Positions 10,619 to 23,483 of a DNA stretch of 64,000 nucleotides are shown here, one piece after another. Source of the DNA: Cryptomeria japonica (lineage: Eukaryota > Streptophyta > Pinopsida > Cupressales > Cupressaceae); the NCBI RefSeq assembly GCF_030272615.1, contig NC_081410.1, forward strand, positions 145,386,349 to 145,450,348, in the 5' to 3' direction. The notes beneath the pieces are model-generated. The model saw only the letters and a list, made by a program, of their open reading frames with translations. It did not search any database and was not told where the DNA came from. The position numbers and the translations under genes were made by a program. Numbering within the stretch: position 1 is the stretch's first letter; every line of letters starts with the position of its first letter.

Positions 10619-13600
10619 ATGGCGAGTTCGTCAGGGAGAATAGAGGTGGAGAAATTTAATGGAAGTAATTTTGAGATGTGGAAGCTAAAGATGGAAGATC
10701 TGCTAATAGATCGAGATCTTTGGGATGCTGTTGACGCGAATGTCCAAAGGCCCTCAGATCCTACTGCGGCAGCTCAGTATGATGTTATGGACCGAAAAGC
10801 CAAGGGTCTAATCAGACTGTGCCTGGCAGACTCTGTTCTAATCAATGTCCATGAAGAGAACTCTGCAAAGAAGCTATGGACTAAGCTTGGTGAGATGTAT
10901 CAAGTGAAATCTTTATTAAATCAAATTTTCTTAAGAAAGAAATTGTATTCCTTGAAGATGGAAGAGGGTGGACGAATTGCAGACCACCTATAAGCATTCA
11001 ATATGATTGTGGCTCAATTAGTATCCGTCGGTGTTAAGATGGACGAGGAGGAGAAATGTCAGATCTTGCTTTGTTCTTTGCCTGATTCGTGGGATTCTCT
11101 TGTTATGGCTATCGGTAGTACTTCTGTTGTTTTGAAATCTGAAGACGTGGTGGGTGCCCTACTCGGTGAAGAGATGCGAAGGAAGGTATCCATCAGTTCA
11201 AAGGAAGCCCTAACCGTTCGTGGAAGACCTAAGGATAAAGGCAAGAAGAATGAGAAGCGCGGCAAGTCCAAATCCAAAGGGAGATTGAAATCTCCTGGAA
11301 AGTCCAAAGTCATTTGCTGGAATTGTGGTAAACCGGGTCACATCCGTAAGGACTGCAAAGAAGAAAAGAAGAAGAAAAAGAAAAAGTTCGATTCTGATTC
11401 TGAGTCCGACAAGGAAGATGGCGATGCATTTATTGCAGCTTTGGCGACTCATGCAGGTAATGATGCCTGGCTAATTGACTCAGGTGCATCTTTTCATATG
11501 ACTTCCAATAGAGATTGGTTTTCTGAATATGAAGGATTTAATGGAGGTAAGGTGTACTTGGGTGATGATTCACATTTAGACATTGTTGGTCGAGGTAAAG
11601 TTAGAATCAGGTTTTCTGATGGTAGAATAAAAAGGATTAATGGTGTGTTGCATATCCCTGGATTAAAACGAAACCTGTTATCTGTGAGCAAACTAATAGA
11701 TGCAGGTGTGCAGGTAGTCTTTTCTGAAACAGGATGTAAGATGATTAAGGGTGCTATGGTAGTTGCTAGAGGTGTCAGGTTTGGCACTTTGTATAAGCTT
11801 GAAGCATACACTGTTGAGTGTAATAGCACTTCTGTAAAAAGTAAATCTGTGGATACCTCACTAGAAGATTTGAAGGTTTCACCTTCAGCAGATGGAAATG
11901 GTTTTTGGGTACCTAAGGGTGCACTTTCATCTGAAGCAAAGTTACCTGCAGAGAAGACTATGTTATGGCACCAGAGACTTGGCCACATTGGAGAAAAGGG
12001 TCTAAGGACCTTGAAAAATAAAAACCTTGTTGAAGGTTTGAATGATTGTAATCTTGACTTTGATTTCTGTGAGCATTGCATTTATGGAAAACAAAACCGC
12101 GTTCAGTTTTACTCGAGTTCTCATAAAACTTGTGGTGTTTTGAACCTTATCCATTCTGATGTGTTTGGTCCAGTAGATGTCTCTTCGATTGGAAAATCCA
12201 CATATTATGTTTCATTTATTGATGATTTTAGTAGAAGGACATGGGTATATTTTCTAAAGAGTAAATCTGAAGTTTTTAGTCGTTTTAAAGAATTTAAAGC
12301 AATGGTTGAGTTGCAGACTGGAAAGAAAATAAAATGTTTGAGAACTGATAATGGCGGTGAGTTTTGCTCTAATGATTTTGATAGATTCTGTAAAGATTGT
12401 GGAATTAACAGGCAGAAGACAACTCCGTATTCTCCACAGCAGAATGGAGTTGCAGAAAGAATGAACAGGACACTGATGGAGAAGGCTAGGAGTATGTTGA
12501 GTGGTGCTGGTCTCGAACAAAAGTTTTGGGCTGAAGCTGTTGCCACTGCTTGCTACCTGATTAACAGGTCTCCTACATCAGCTCTTGTTGATAAAACGCC
12601 TATGGAAGCATGGTCAGGTCACAAGCCTTCATTGAGACATCTTAGAGTTTTTGGTTGCGAGGCATATGCACATGTGCCAAAGGAGAAGCGAACAAAGTTG
12701 GAGAACAAGGCTGTGAAATGTATCTTCATCGGGTATAGTTATGGTGTGAAAGGATACAAGCTTTGGGACCCTGTTGCACAAAAGGTAATTCATAGTAGAA
12801 GTGTTATTTTTAGAGAAATTAAGTCTCCTTCTGTTACATTGCAGCCAGAACAGACTAAAAAAGAAGATGTGATTCAACTTCCTTCTACACCTGAAAGAGT
12901 TGAATCAAGACCCCTAGATAGGCAAGAATTTGAGGAGAGCTCGTCTAGCTCTGAATCTTCAGAAGAGGAGGAAGAACCTCCAACTCAGCTTGTTCGAAGG
13001 TCTACAAGACATAGACAACCACCTGAAAGGTATTCACCTGATGATTGGAGATGTATTTTTGCTCTGAATACTAGTGTGGATGAACCAAAATCTGTAGAAG
13101 AGGCATTAGGTATGAATGATGCAGAATCCTGGAAGATTGCTATGGAGGAAGAAATGGCAGCTTTGAAAAAGAATGATACATGGGATCTTGTACCATTGCC
13201 TGAAGGACGAAAACCTGTTGGTTGTAAATGGGTGTTCAAGAAAAAGATTGGTTCAGATGGAAGCATTGAGAAGTATAAAGCAAGGTTGGTTGCAAAAGGC
13301 TACTCTCAGGTTGAGGGTGTTGATTACGGTGAGATATTTTCTCCTGTTGCAAAAATGACGTCCATTAGATTTTTGCTTTCTATTGCTACTGCTTATGATT
13401 TAGAGGTTGAGCAAATGGATGTGAAAACTACTTTCCTTCATGGTGATTTGGAGGAAGATATTTATATGACACAGCCGGAGCACTATGTGGTGAAAGGCAA
13501 AAGTAATTTGGTCTGTAAATTGAAGAAATCTTTGTATGGCCTCAAACAAAGTCCTAGGATGTGGTACCAGAAATTTGATACATATGTGTTGAGTTTGGGA

Positions 13601-14662
13601 TTTGAACGTTCTAAATCAGATCACTGTGTTTATTATAAATCTGATGGTGATCATTTCTTATTCATTGCATTGTATGTTGATGATATGTTATTCATTGGTA
13701 AAGGGAAAGGTATGATTTCAGAACTGAAGTCTCAGCTCGCTGCTAAATTTGAAATGAAAGATCTTGGTGCAGCAAAGCACATTCTTGGGATGGAAATTAG
13801 AAGAGATAGGGTAAACAGAAAGTTATGGCTAGGCCAGAGTAAGTATGTGAATTCAGTGTTACAGAGGTTCAACATGCAGAATTGTAGACCATTGAGTGTT
13901 CCTTTTACAGTTGGAATGAAACTATCTATTTCAGATTGTCCTACATCCCCATTGGAGATGGAAGACATGAGCAGAGTGCCTTACCAGAGTGCAGTTGGAA
14001 GCTTGATGTATGCTATGGTCTGTACTAGACCAGACATTGCCCAAGCAGTGGGAGTACTTTCTAGATATATGTCTAATCCTGGTAGAGTTCATTGGGATGC
14101 AGTCAAAAGAGTCTTCAGATATTTGAAGGGTACTTCAGAGTATTCTTTGTGTTATCATGGTAATTCAGTTGGAGACATGACTTCCCTTGATATCCATGGT
14201 TATGTGGATTCAGATTGGGCAGGTGATATTGATAGCAGAAGATCCACCAGTGCTTATGTGTTTACTTTGTTTGGTGGTGCAATTAGTTGGATGAGTAAGC
14301 GACAGGCTGTGGTTGCTTTATCCACTACTGAAGCGGAGTATATGGCAGCTACTCATGCTTGTAAAGAGGCCATTTGGCTTAAGAGACTGTGTTCGGATAT
14401 TGGAATAAAACAAGGTACAGTGACAGTTTACTGTGACAGTCAGAGTGCAATTAGCCTAGCTAAGAACCCGACATTTCATGCCCGGACCAAACATATTGAT
14501 GTTCAGTATCATTTTGTTAGAGATATGGTCGAAGATGGTAGGGTGAAGCTGGTTAAGGTGGAAACTTTGATGAATGTTGTAGATGCTTTAACTAAGGCAG
14601 TGAGCACAGATAAGTTCAGATGGTGTTCAGAGTCTATGGGCCTTATGGCCCCTAGCAATTGA
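10619..14662 (+). pseudogene. Cop-D gag-pol polyprotein with one premature stop
   Basis: The ATG at 10619 opens a frame of about 1,347 codons. The only break is TAA at 10991-10993; the same frame resumes and runs to TGA at 14660-14662. Domain order is the Ty1-copia order: gag core with zinc knuckle CWNCGKPGHIRKDC (residues 105-118 counted from the Met at 11003), protease WLIDSGAS (DSG at 159-161), GAG-pre-integrase LWHQRLGHIG, integrase with HSDVFGPV (about 383) and TDNGGEF (about 448), RT with YVDDMLF (about 890), and RNase H with TTEAEYMA and YCDSQSA. The motifs resemble the Tork/Tnt1-94 group. The presumed catalytic residues I checked are present. As the stop falls in gag, the protein could be made only by readthrough or in trans. 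Confidence 0.93.
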
Positions 14663-14704
14663 TTCATTGTGTTGACATTCCCTTCCGCTCATGCAAGGTG
14701 TTCG

Positions 14705-14718
14705 ACAAGTGGGAGATT
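14705..14718 (+). other. Cop-D polypurine tract
   Basis: ACAAGTGGGAGATT directly precedes the TG of the 3' LTR. It is the usual copia PPT and primes plus-strand DNA synthesis. Confidence 0.85.
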
Positions 14719-15603
14719 TGTTGGGAAAAATAGTGTCTCAACCTTGCATTTATGTGAGGTTACTATTTATAGTAAGTTTTTATTTGAGCACGAAATGGTG
14801 CGAAACTCTCCCTGAAGCTTCTGGTTGGCTAGATAAGCATTCCGGTAAAGTTTCGTTGCAAGGTCACAGCTAGTTTTGAAGATATTAAAGTTTTCGTCTT
14901 GGAGGGGTGCAATAAAATGTTTAAACTTAATTTTGGGGACTTTAGAGGCTCCGAAACGCCCTGAAAAGTGGCCGTAATTGGTGAAGTGGGTTACGAGGTG
15001 ATAGAGCACTTTGTGAGCTTTCCAGCGCTTCAAACGGTTCGTCAATCGGACACCCGGTTCTCAAGTTATGGCCTCCGGAAGTTTGTACTCCTGAAATAGG
15101 AAAAATAATTTGTATCGAATACATAAATGAGCTGTAAAAGGGAGCGACACGTGTTGATGTGTGCTTTAACATGTCATAGAAGGGAGATAAGGTCGGCTAC
15201 ACCTTATTGGGTGGTTTTAGCCCATGGTTTTGTAATACCGTTTGACGGTTTCTTGTATTGTATCTCCTATTTATGAGGTGTGTGAGATAGAGGTTGTGTG
15301 TAAGAGTCCTATGGCTATTGAGTTGCCTCTGAATCTCTGTTTAGTGCTACTCCTGCGAAGAGCTTGCTCTGCAAGTATGTTGTAATCTGTTTTTGATTGT
15401 TGAATAAAATATTGAGCTGCTTTTGGAGGGTGGGGTTTTTCTCCCGAAAGGGTTTTCCCCACGTAAATCACTGTGTTGTGGTATGAGTGCTATCATATCT
15501 ATTTCTGTTTTCTGTAACTATTGTAACGATCTGAAAAATTTTTGCATTACCCTCCTCTCAAGGTTAGTGTAGGAAGTTGTTTCCGCTACTTAACTTCCTT
15601 ACA
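14719..15603 (+). repeat. Cop-D 3' LTR
   Basis: 885 bp, TGTTGGG to CCTTACA, colinear with 9610-10494. Differences cluster near 14950-15030 and are mostly C/T or G/A. Confidence 0.95.
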
Positions 15604-15763
15604 AGTGGTATCAGAGCCTGATCACCTTTGGTTTCAATTGTGGGCAGTTGGGTTTTTTGAACTAATCCAGATTTGAGTGGGAGCTTGTGCAGAAGACACT
15701 TTTTGATCTTGTTGCAGGAATATTCAGATGGCGAGTTCGTCAGGGAGAATAGAGGTGGAGAAA
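15604..15763 (+). repeat. Duplicated Cop-D leader and gag start after the 3' LTR
   Basis: These 160 bp repeat 10495-10654 almost exactly: the PBS, the untranslated leader, and the gag ATG (15728) with its first dozen codons. The copy stops at GTGGAGAAA and joins Chr-C RT coding sequence. It is a scar of a tandem LTR-internal-LTR-internal array cut by a deletion, or of a recombination between copies. Confidence 0.9.
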
Positions 15764-17484
15764 AGAGGAGCATTTGTTGCAGTTAAGATAAGTTTTGCAG
15801 AGGTTGAGAGAAGAGAAGTTGTTGATCAATATATAGAACTGTACTTTCATGAAGGATGAATTAATATATTTAGGATTTGTGATATCTAAGGATGGTTTGA
15901 AGATGGACCCTGAGAAAGTGAAAGCAATTGTTGAATGGCCTACAACAGAAAGCATTCGATAGGTAAGATCATTTCATGGATTGGCTAGTTTTTACTGAAA
16001 GTTTATCAGAAATTTCAGTTCAATGTATAACCCTTTGATTGAGACCATGAGAGGAGATCGGAAGGAATTCAAGTGGACCACTAGAGCAAACAAAAGTTTT
16101 AAATTGTTGAAGAAGAAAGTGACTGAGCAGCCCGTGTTGGATTTACCAGATTTCAATTAAGTATTTTAAGTGGATTGTGATGCAAGTGGGACAGCAAAAG
16201 GAGCACTCTTGAGTTAGGAAGTGAGAGAAGTATCTTATTTCAGTGAGAAGTTGAATGATGCTCGGAGGAGATATTCAGTGTATGATCAAGATTTCAATGC
16301 CATAGTTCAAGCCTTGAAGAAGTGGAGACATTACTTGTTGCCTAAGGAGTTTGTGTTGTATATAGATCATCAAGCTTTGCAGTATTTGAATAGTTAGAGT
16401 AAGTTGAATCAAAGACATATGAGATGGGTAGAATTCTTGCAGAGTTACACCTTTGTGTTGAAGCATAGAAGTGGGAAATCTAACAAAGTTGTTGATGAAT
16501 TGAGTCGGAGAAGGAATTTGCTGATAGAGATGAGAGTGACAGTATTAGGATTTAAAAAATTTGAAGACCTTGTATGATGATGACAGATATTTTGCAGAAC
16601 CTTGGAAAGCATGTAGAGAATCGGTTATGGTAGATAGAAGCAAATGGTTGGATTAATTCATTCACAATGGGATGTTATTCAAAGGAGTTCAGTTGTGCAC
16701 ACCTAAGAATTCTATGAGGGAGAATCTAATAAAGGAGAAACACAGTGGAGGACTAGCTGGACATTTTGGCATTGACAAGATAGTAGCATTGGTGAGTGAG
16801 AAGTACTTTTGGCCCCAGATTCATAAGGATGTTAAGAGATATGTGTAGAGTTGTAGAGTTTGTCAAGTTGCAAAGGGTAGTAGTCAGAATGTGGGATTGT
16901 ATAAACCTTTGACAGTACCGGTAAGACCTTGGGAATATATAAGCATGATTTTATGCTTGGATTACCTAAGACATCGAGAGGGAATGATTCTATATTTATG
17001 GTAATAGATAGATTCTCAAAGATGGCTCATTTCATACCTTATAAGAAGACATTAGATGCATTACATGTAGGAGACCTGTTTTTCAAGGAAGTGGTGAGAT
17101 TGCATGGATTACCTAAGAGCATAATTTCACACAAATATACTAAGTTTGTTGGTTATTTTTTGAAAGCACTTTGGAAGAAGATGAAGATAGATTTGAAGTT
17201 CACTTCTACTTTTCATCCACAAACTGATGGACAGACAGAATTTTTTTACCAGAGTTTGGGAAACTTCTTGAGATGTTTAGTGCGAGATAAAACCAGAAGT
17301 TGAGATTTGATCCTTGCACAAGCAAAGTTTGTCTACAACAATTCAGTGAATAGAAGTACCGAAAGAAAACCTTTTGAGATTGTTACCGGAATGCATCCTA
17401 GATTTATATCAAAATTGAGAGACATTAGTAGTGAAGACCAAAAAAGTTTAGAAGTAGAAGACTTTGCAGATCAAATGGTAGCAT
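15764..17484 (+). pseudogene. Chr-C RT end, RNase H and integrase core
   Basis: Chr-C coding resumes with the RT region that follows YXDD (EEHLLQLRQVL, broken). The connection motif and RNase H follow (DCDASG near 16176, then YSVYDQDFNAIVQAL and YIDHQALQYL), and then integrase. The integrase HHCC finger is near 16740-16870 (HSGGLAGHFG, CRVCQ), and the core runs from about 16950. Around 17128 the expected SDRDTKF reads SHKYTKF, so the second catalytic Asp is His. GQTE (third catalytic residue) is kept near 17231. Many TAG/TGA stops and frameshifts occur. The coding sequence is cut at 17484 by LTR-E and resumes after it. Confidence 0.8.
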
Positions 17485-20400
17485 TGTAATGCCCACCAAA
17501 AATACCCCAGAGAAATATAGCTAAAAAAATGCTAATTTAATTTTTTTTTAAACAATACAACACATAACATCACTTAAGAAATGCAGTGAGCACACAACAA
17601 CAATTAAGTGTTATGAACATAGAATAATTCACTCAAGTTATTCAAACAATTATGCAAGCGGAATACAATAAATCATTTCTACTACTCCCTAGGGTATCTC
17701 AATGCCATTACTTAATCTACCTACATAAGAAATAAGCATTTACTTTCTTCTAGTTCAATACCTTATAATCTTAATCATTATACACACATAGGTGCAACAT
17801 AGCAATACCTAATACTCATGATATGCAACCTTCTTAATCTTTCATTTGATATGAGATTCTATCTTTCAATGCACATCTATTTCCCTTTTCACTTAGATTC
17901 ATTTTATACACCAAGTCCAAATGTTCCTATTACTTTTAACCAACCTTCGACTATGGACATAACCATTCATATATCAAGATTAACCCTTACATTGCATTAA
18001 CATAATTTCCATTTATGATTAACTTCCACATAATCATTTATGATTCTATGCTTCTAGCATACTTATTACTTCATCATGATTCCTAAAGTACATAAGGCAA
18101 TACTCACAAACCATTTAATCCATAGCCCATTCAATCTTCATAAAATCTCTTACACTACATCAATTAACCAACAATCATCTTATTACAAATTAAGAACTAC
18201 ATGAATTCATCTCAACACAAATTAAGGTACAATATCCTAATTCCATAACCACTAATAGTGTCCACCAAATGGAGATATAATCTTAAACCATAACACATGA
18301 TACATTATAATCCTTTCCTAAAGACAAGCATTCATTTTACCATCTACCCATACACTTACTAGTAATTTCTATTTATAAAATTAGCAATTCATTCACTAAG
18401 GACATCCATACAATATTTTCATAAGGAACATTCAACTGCATCCCAAACATTATAAGATTTTCAATCCTACCATTAGATCACTAACTACGAAGTATGATAC
18501 TATAATTTCAAATTCTTTAATCACAACTCATAAACATGTCCTAAGATATCTTCCAACATTACTCAAACTCACACATCCTATCAATACATAACATTTCTTC
18601 TACTTAAATCATTAGTTAAAGACATCATTTCAAATCTAATACCATTATCATAACATTTACCCGATTTACTTTTAACAGGGCTCATCAAGAATACAAAATA
18701 CATCATTTCGTTTTAAACAACAATACTTATCCACATCTCATGCATCCATTTCATTTAATATAAATATGTTACAATACAACTCAAGTTCATCATTACAATC
18801 ACATACCATAACCAAAAGCTATCACCATAACTAGAACAACATAATCATTTCTCATAAGCATGATTTCTCTTACAACCATTACATAAGAATTTCATTACAT
18901 AAATCACACCATCATTTACATTCTTGCTGCAATTATTATCCATGAACTATTTAAAGAAGCATCCTCATCCACGCAAGAAGAATCCAAAGACAGGAACATC
19001 CCAATGTTTTAAAAGCACCAACCACTCAACCATGTGGAACCAAAGGAACCACCCCCATGCTAGGAGATGACACAAGGTCCCAACACACACTCTACATCTA
19101 GGCTGACACTCAAAACCAAAGAGACTAACCAACAAGGACTCTCAAGGAAGAACTCACACAAAGCCACAAGAATAAAATCCCAGAGGCTAAAACTCATTAG
19201 GACATAAATGCATCCAATAAGCATAATCATAAATCATAAAAGGGGAACACATGTAGGAGTGGAGTGTCATCACATGCCATCATCATAATATAATAACACA
19301 AGGCAATAGCCCGATGGACATGTGGAGCCATCTCAACCTATGAGAGACCAAAGGAGATTAGCTTATTGTCTTCACGACCTTCTCATGCTTATCCTAAAAC
19401 ATCCTCCCTAGGACATAAGTCATGAGGCTCAAAACTATTCATTATCTTGTTTAAGTGAGTTATAATTTTCCCATCCCAATTAATTTATTATCAATGTTAT
19501 CACTTGTTTACAAATCATGGAAAACTCCAATGTGCCATGGTGGTCTAGACTTCACATATCCTTACAAGGAACCTCATGTCAGTCTATCTCTCATGACCCC
19601 GATCATCACAAGGAAGCCCACTCCTCCTAACATGGCCCAACAACATATCACAAGAGGCTCTACTAACATAAATACATAAAAATAATACGCAATGCAACCA
19701 ATAACTTCAACACATACTCTCACAACATATGCAAGGCTACAACAACATCAATATAACAAAATGAGCCTCTTGGCTAGCAATAGACAAAGGCATATCAAGC
19801 CATTAAATTTGCTTCCATTAATGAAAGTAAAAACACAACAAGGCCAACTCATTTGTTGCCCCAAAACAACAACACTTCCAACTCACCAACCATAGCACAT
19901 CAATATGGATGAAAGCACAATTCTTTCCCCAATAACATAGGAAGGTAAATATGCTTGAAAACAATAAAATACATCAAATAAAATTAGATATAAAACTATA
20001 AATTATCAACACCCTCAACAATGCCTCTGGTACAAGAATTAATCCGGAAAGTACCACACAATCAAGCAACTAGCAAATGAAGGCCTATTTATCAAAAATA
20101 AAAATAAAACAAAACAAAACCAAGCAAAACCATGCTCCAATCAAAATATTTCATACCTAGCTTCCCAAAGTTCAAGAAAATAAAATATATTTTCTACCTA
20201 CCATAAACTTCTAGCCAATCAAATCCAAGGGTAGGTAAAATAAATTAAACCATTGGCCTGGGGTGAAAATAACTTTTAAATAAAAGAATACAAATTACCC
20301 CATTTTAATTCCTTAATGGGTAAAATAATATTACCCAATAAATAAAATTCACTTCAACATTAAATAAATAATAAACACTTGAAAGCTAATATTAAATTAA

Positions 20401-22123
20401 AACTCCATGCATGACAGAGACTCACAAAAAAGACACATAAGGCTTTCAGCAAACCCAGAAATACAAATATTTCCCACAAACTATAGAATAAAACCTTACA
20501 ACAAATTTATGCCTTCATATATTTCCTTCCTCACTATACAAATTTTAGATTCATTTCCCCAAGCTCACACATTCAATCTGCAGACACAGAGCATACAGGA
20601 AAACTATAAAATAAAATATAAAAAGGTAGAATACATCTCCAATCTACAACCCGTGTTATGGAAGAAGCTGAAAAAGAGATTCCACCAACCAAACCAAATC
20701 CAACCCAAGCTCCAGCCAAAATCCAAGAGAGAAGAAACCCAAATCCAAGAGGAACCAACCCACGAAAAATTCACGGAAAATAAAATAAAAAGACAAACAT
20801 TAACCAAAAACCCTAGCCTCAATCTCAACCAATCAAAATATTCCAATCTATAATATAGTTTACCAACCCCACCATATAATATAATTTTACCTCCCTTTTT
20901 AAATTCAACCAATAAGAGAAAATGGTAGGTAAGGTAAATATAAATCATGCTTTTTACAATTTGGTGGGAATGTTTTATCATTTTATTATTTATACAACCC
21001 ACTTAATATAAAAGTCAAACTAATAAATAAAACATGAGCCACAATTAAATAAATTAAATGGGAAAATTAAATTAAATAAACCAAAGACTCATAAATGAAT
21101 TAATGAACTAGATAAACATGAAAAGCCAAATAAATATTAAACCATGGGCGATTAAATAAATAAATAAATACCAATAAATGTCAAATCACAAATAAATATA
21201 AAACACATCATAAGCTAAACAATAAAAATTAAATAAATATTAAATCATCATTAAAATAAATAAACATTTAAATATCAAATAATCAAATAACCAAAAAGGC
21301 AAGAGTCCGATAAATTAAATTAAACATTAGATAACCAAATAATCAAATCACTATTAATCAAAATAATTAAAATAAAAATCATTAACTATTTAATCTCGCA
21401 TCAATAATCAAATAATCAATTTCAACATAAAAGGAATAATCAGCCAATACTAACATACTCACAACACAGAAGAAACCCAGCTTACTAACTATCATGACAA
21501 CTTGCGCCAAGACACTGATGACTCACAGTGAACAACTTAGATCTAGAGTATGTGAGGGGAAATTGTGCCAACTCTGAACCACATACCATTGGGATTTAAA
21601 GACACGCTCAGACCTATGGAGCCAGGTGGAGTCGATGTCTAGTACCTGCAAATCCTGCATCCACAAAGAACGATACAACATATGCATATATATATTATAA
21701 CAGACAAGGGTTAGAGAGTCGCAATGACACATTCCACTCGCAATGAGTGATGTGGCATTGTCTCTATCCCAAAGACAGACAGACAACAATCAAACACAAC
21801 ATATGATCAACTCATCATAGATAATCATTAAATATGGTCAGTACATAAAAACATCATCAAGTGCATGATTAGTATAGTTCATGATTATAGTAAGGCATGT
21901 AAAATTCATCAACACTTATGCTCATCAAAACACATGATCAATATAATCTTTCGATAATTAATCACATAATAAGTATATAGTGACTAATAAATCACACGAT
22001 CAATAATGATGGTATCAACATCATATAAATCTTTTGAAATAGCCGATGCCCAATAATGCCTATCATGCATGAATTAAAAGTCAACTCTAGTCAAAACAAG
22101 TCAAGTTGAGGGTGGACACTACA
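17485..22123. mobile_element. LTR-E: 4.6-kb ORF-less insert with TG...CA ends, probable giant solo LTR
   Basis: It is bounded by a perfect 5-bp TSD, AGCAT (17480-17484 and 22124-22128), and splits Chr-C integrase. The left end is TGTAATGCCCACC. The right end, read from the other strand, is TGTAGTGTCCACC, giving a 13-bp inverted repeat with two mismatches. The 4,639 bp are AT-rich with no ORF above about 150 codons and no pol motif. ORFs at 19455-19895, 20407-20853 and 20604-21002 look like chance frames in low-complexity sequence. TG/CA ends and a 5-bp TSD fit a solo LTR. On the minus strand a TATA-like word near 20855 is followed by a plausible leader with CTAGGGTTTTTGG, so that may be its sense strand. 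A LARD-type element is an alternative. Confidence 0.65.
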
Positions 22124-22128
22124 AGCAT

Positions 22129-22640
22129 TTCATATTTAGGTTAAGCAGCATTTGGAAGACATGAACAGCAAGTATAAGAAGAATGCAGATGAGAAGAGGA
22201 GACATAAGGAATTTGAAGTTGACGATGAATTGATAGTATATCTGAGAAGAGAGAGATTCATGGTTGGAACTTATAACAAGTTGTAGATGAAGAAGTTTGG
22301 ACCTTGCAGGATTTTGAGTAAGTTCAGTTCTGGAAATGCATATGAAGTGAAGTTACTGGATAGTCTAAGTATTTCACCTGTGTTTAACATTGTAGATCTT
22401 CATGAGTACCATGAACTAGAATTTAGTGACAACAGTGTTGCAGACTTAGAGAAATAATTGCCCCAAAAAGAACCAGATCAGATTGAAGATATTTTAGACA
22501 GTAGGATTGGGCGTAGTACCTAGATCAGTCAATATAAAGAATATCTTGTGAAGTGGAAGGACAGACCAGTTGAATATTCATCTTAGATTTCTCAGGTAGA
22601 GGTAGACCACCTTGGTTTCCCTCTTACCCTAAAAAAGTGA
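22129..22640 (+). pseudogene. Chr-C integrase C-terminus and chromodomain
   Basis: Coding resumes after LTR-E with the integrase tail (ADEKRRHKEFEVDDELIVYL) and a KKFGPCRIL motif matching the GPY/F module. At about 22483-22620 comes a chromodomain, with IEDILDSRI, QYKEYLVKWKDRP and a Trp lost to a stop before ISQVEVDHL. Chromodomains of this type target integration to particular chromatin and define the chromovirus branch. Three or more stops interrupt the segment. Confidence 0.85.
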
Positions 22641-22671
22641 GAGGCTCAATTTTTAAATAACCCCAGATGTC

Positions 22672-23478
22672 TGATGCAGGAGCATCCCCGGTTCATAGCA
22701 ATCTTGCATCAACCAAAAAATATTTGCCTTTCTATTTTGCTTTTTATTTGCAGTTTCAGTTTTTCCTTTTTGTGTGTCCTAGTTTTGGCTCACCGGATCC
22801 TTCGGAGTTGGATTCTACTTGAAGACTTGATCATATTTTTTGCTTCCAGACTGCATCGCATTTGGATCATTTTTCGGCAAGATATCGCTACTGGTTTTCA
22901 TGATAGTTTCTTGTTACTGGTTGATAGTCCTTTGTTACTGGTTGACTGGACCTATTATGGTGATCTATCAGAACCCTTTCCAAAGCTTGCGGAGCCTTGG
23001 GCCTTGATTCTAATGTTACTTGGCATGTGGCTGACCTTTTCTCATGATCTACATTCCATCCTTTGTATTTTCTGAAGGAATCTCTTGGCGGAGGCTGACC
23101 TTGTTTATTTGGCAGATTAGGTCTTGTTCTTCGGGTTTTGATCCCTTTTCGACCGACTGGATCCTTTGGATAGATATATATAATTGTAATTGCACATTAG
23201 AATGCAATTAGTGAGAGAATCAAGTAGCTAGACTGTGCATAGAAGATAGATTTCACGATTCAAGGTTTCGGTTGTGACCTATTTTGTATGTTCTACTAGG
23301 CCTATGGGTCGATATGTTGTAACTCGGTTATTATAGGTTGGATATAATAAATTTCCATGCAATAAAATAATCTATTATGCATTTCCTCTATCATATCTTT
23401 GTGTTTCTAATGTGTTTAATCTTTCTGATCGGTCTGGATTGATCTCTTTGAGGTCCCTCCTCACCGGTGACTACTTCA
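22672..23478 (+). repeat. Chr-C 3' LTR
   Basis: 807 bp, TGATGCAGGAGCATCC to GACTACTTCA, colinear with 6705-7510. It is followed by the right TSD copy GTGAA (23479-23483). No clear purine tract lies right before it; a purine-rich AAAAAAGTGAGAGG is about 28 bp upstream. Confidence 0.85.
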
Positions 23479-23483
23479 GTGAA

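Larger units (their letters stand above)
9610..15603 (+). mobile_element. Cop-D: nearly intact Tork/Tnt1-like copia
   Basis: 885-bp LTRs at 9610-10494 and 14719-15603 bracket a PBS, one gag-pol frame with a single stop, and a PPT. By eye the LTRs differ at about 17 positions (about 2%), mostly transitions. The left junction breaks Chr-C RT precisely. The right side is abnormal: 160 bp of the element's own leader and gag start follow the 3' LTR, so no TSD is visible. Confidence 0.9.
6705..23478 (+). mobile_element. Chr-C: chromovirus (Ty3-gypsy with chromodomain), with nested inserts
   Basis: LTRs at 6705-7510 and 22672-23478 start TGATG and end CTTCA. A tRNA-iMet-type PBS follows the 5' LTR. 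The internal order is gag, aspartic protease, RT, RNase H, integrase and chromodomain, all on the plus strand. Two elements interrupt it: Cop-D inside RT and LTR-E inside integrase. Without them it is about 6 kb, normal for a plant chromovirus. The LTRs differ at many positions, so this is an old insertion. It lies inside the integrase of Gyp-B in the opposite orientation. Confidence 0.85.

Noticed and set aside
20407-21002. ORFs of 148 (plus) and 132 (minus) codons
   Set aside because: They overlap in low-complexity AT-rich sequence inside LTR-E, with biased composition and no domain.
17485-22123. DNA transposon reading of LTR-E because of its inverted ends
   Set aside because: TG...CA ends with a 5-bp TSD fit an LTR better, and no transposase-like ORF is present.
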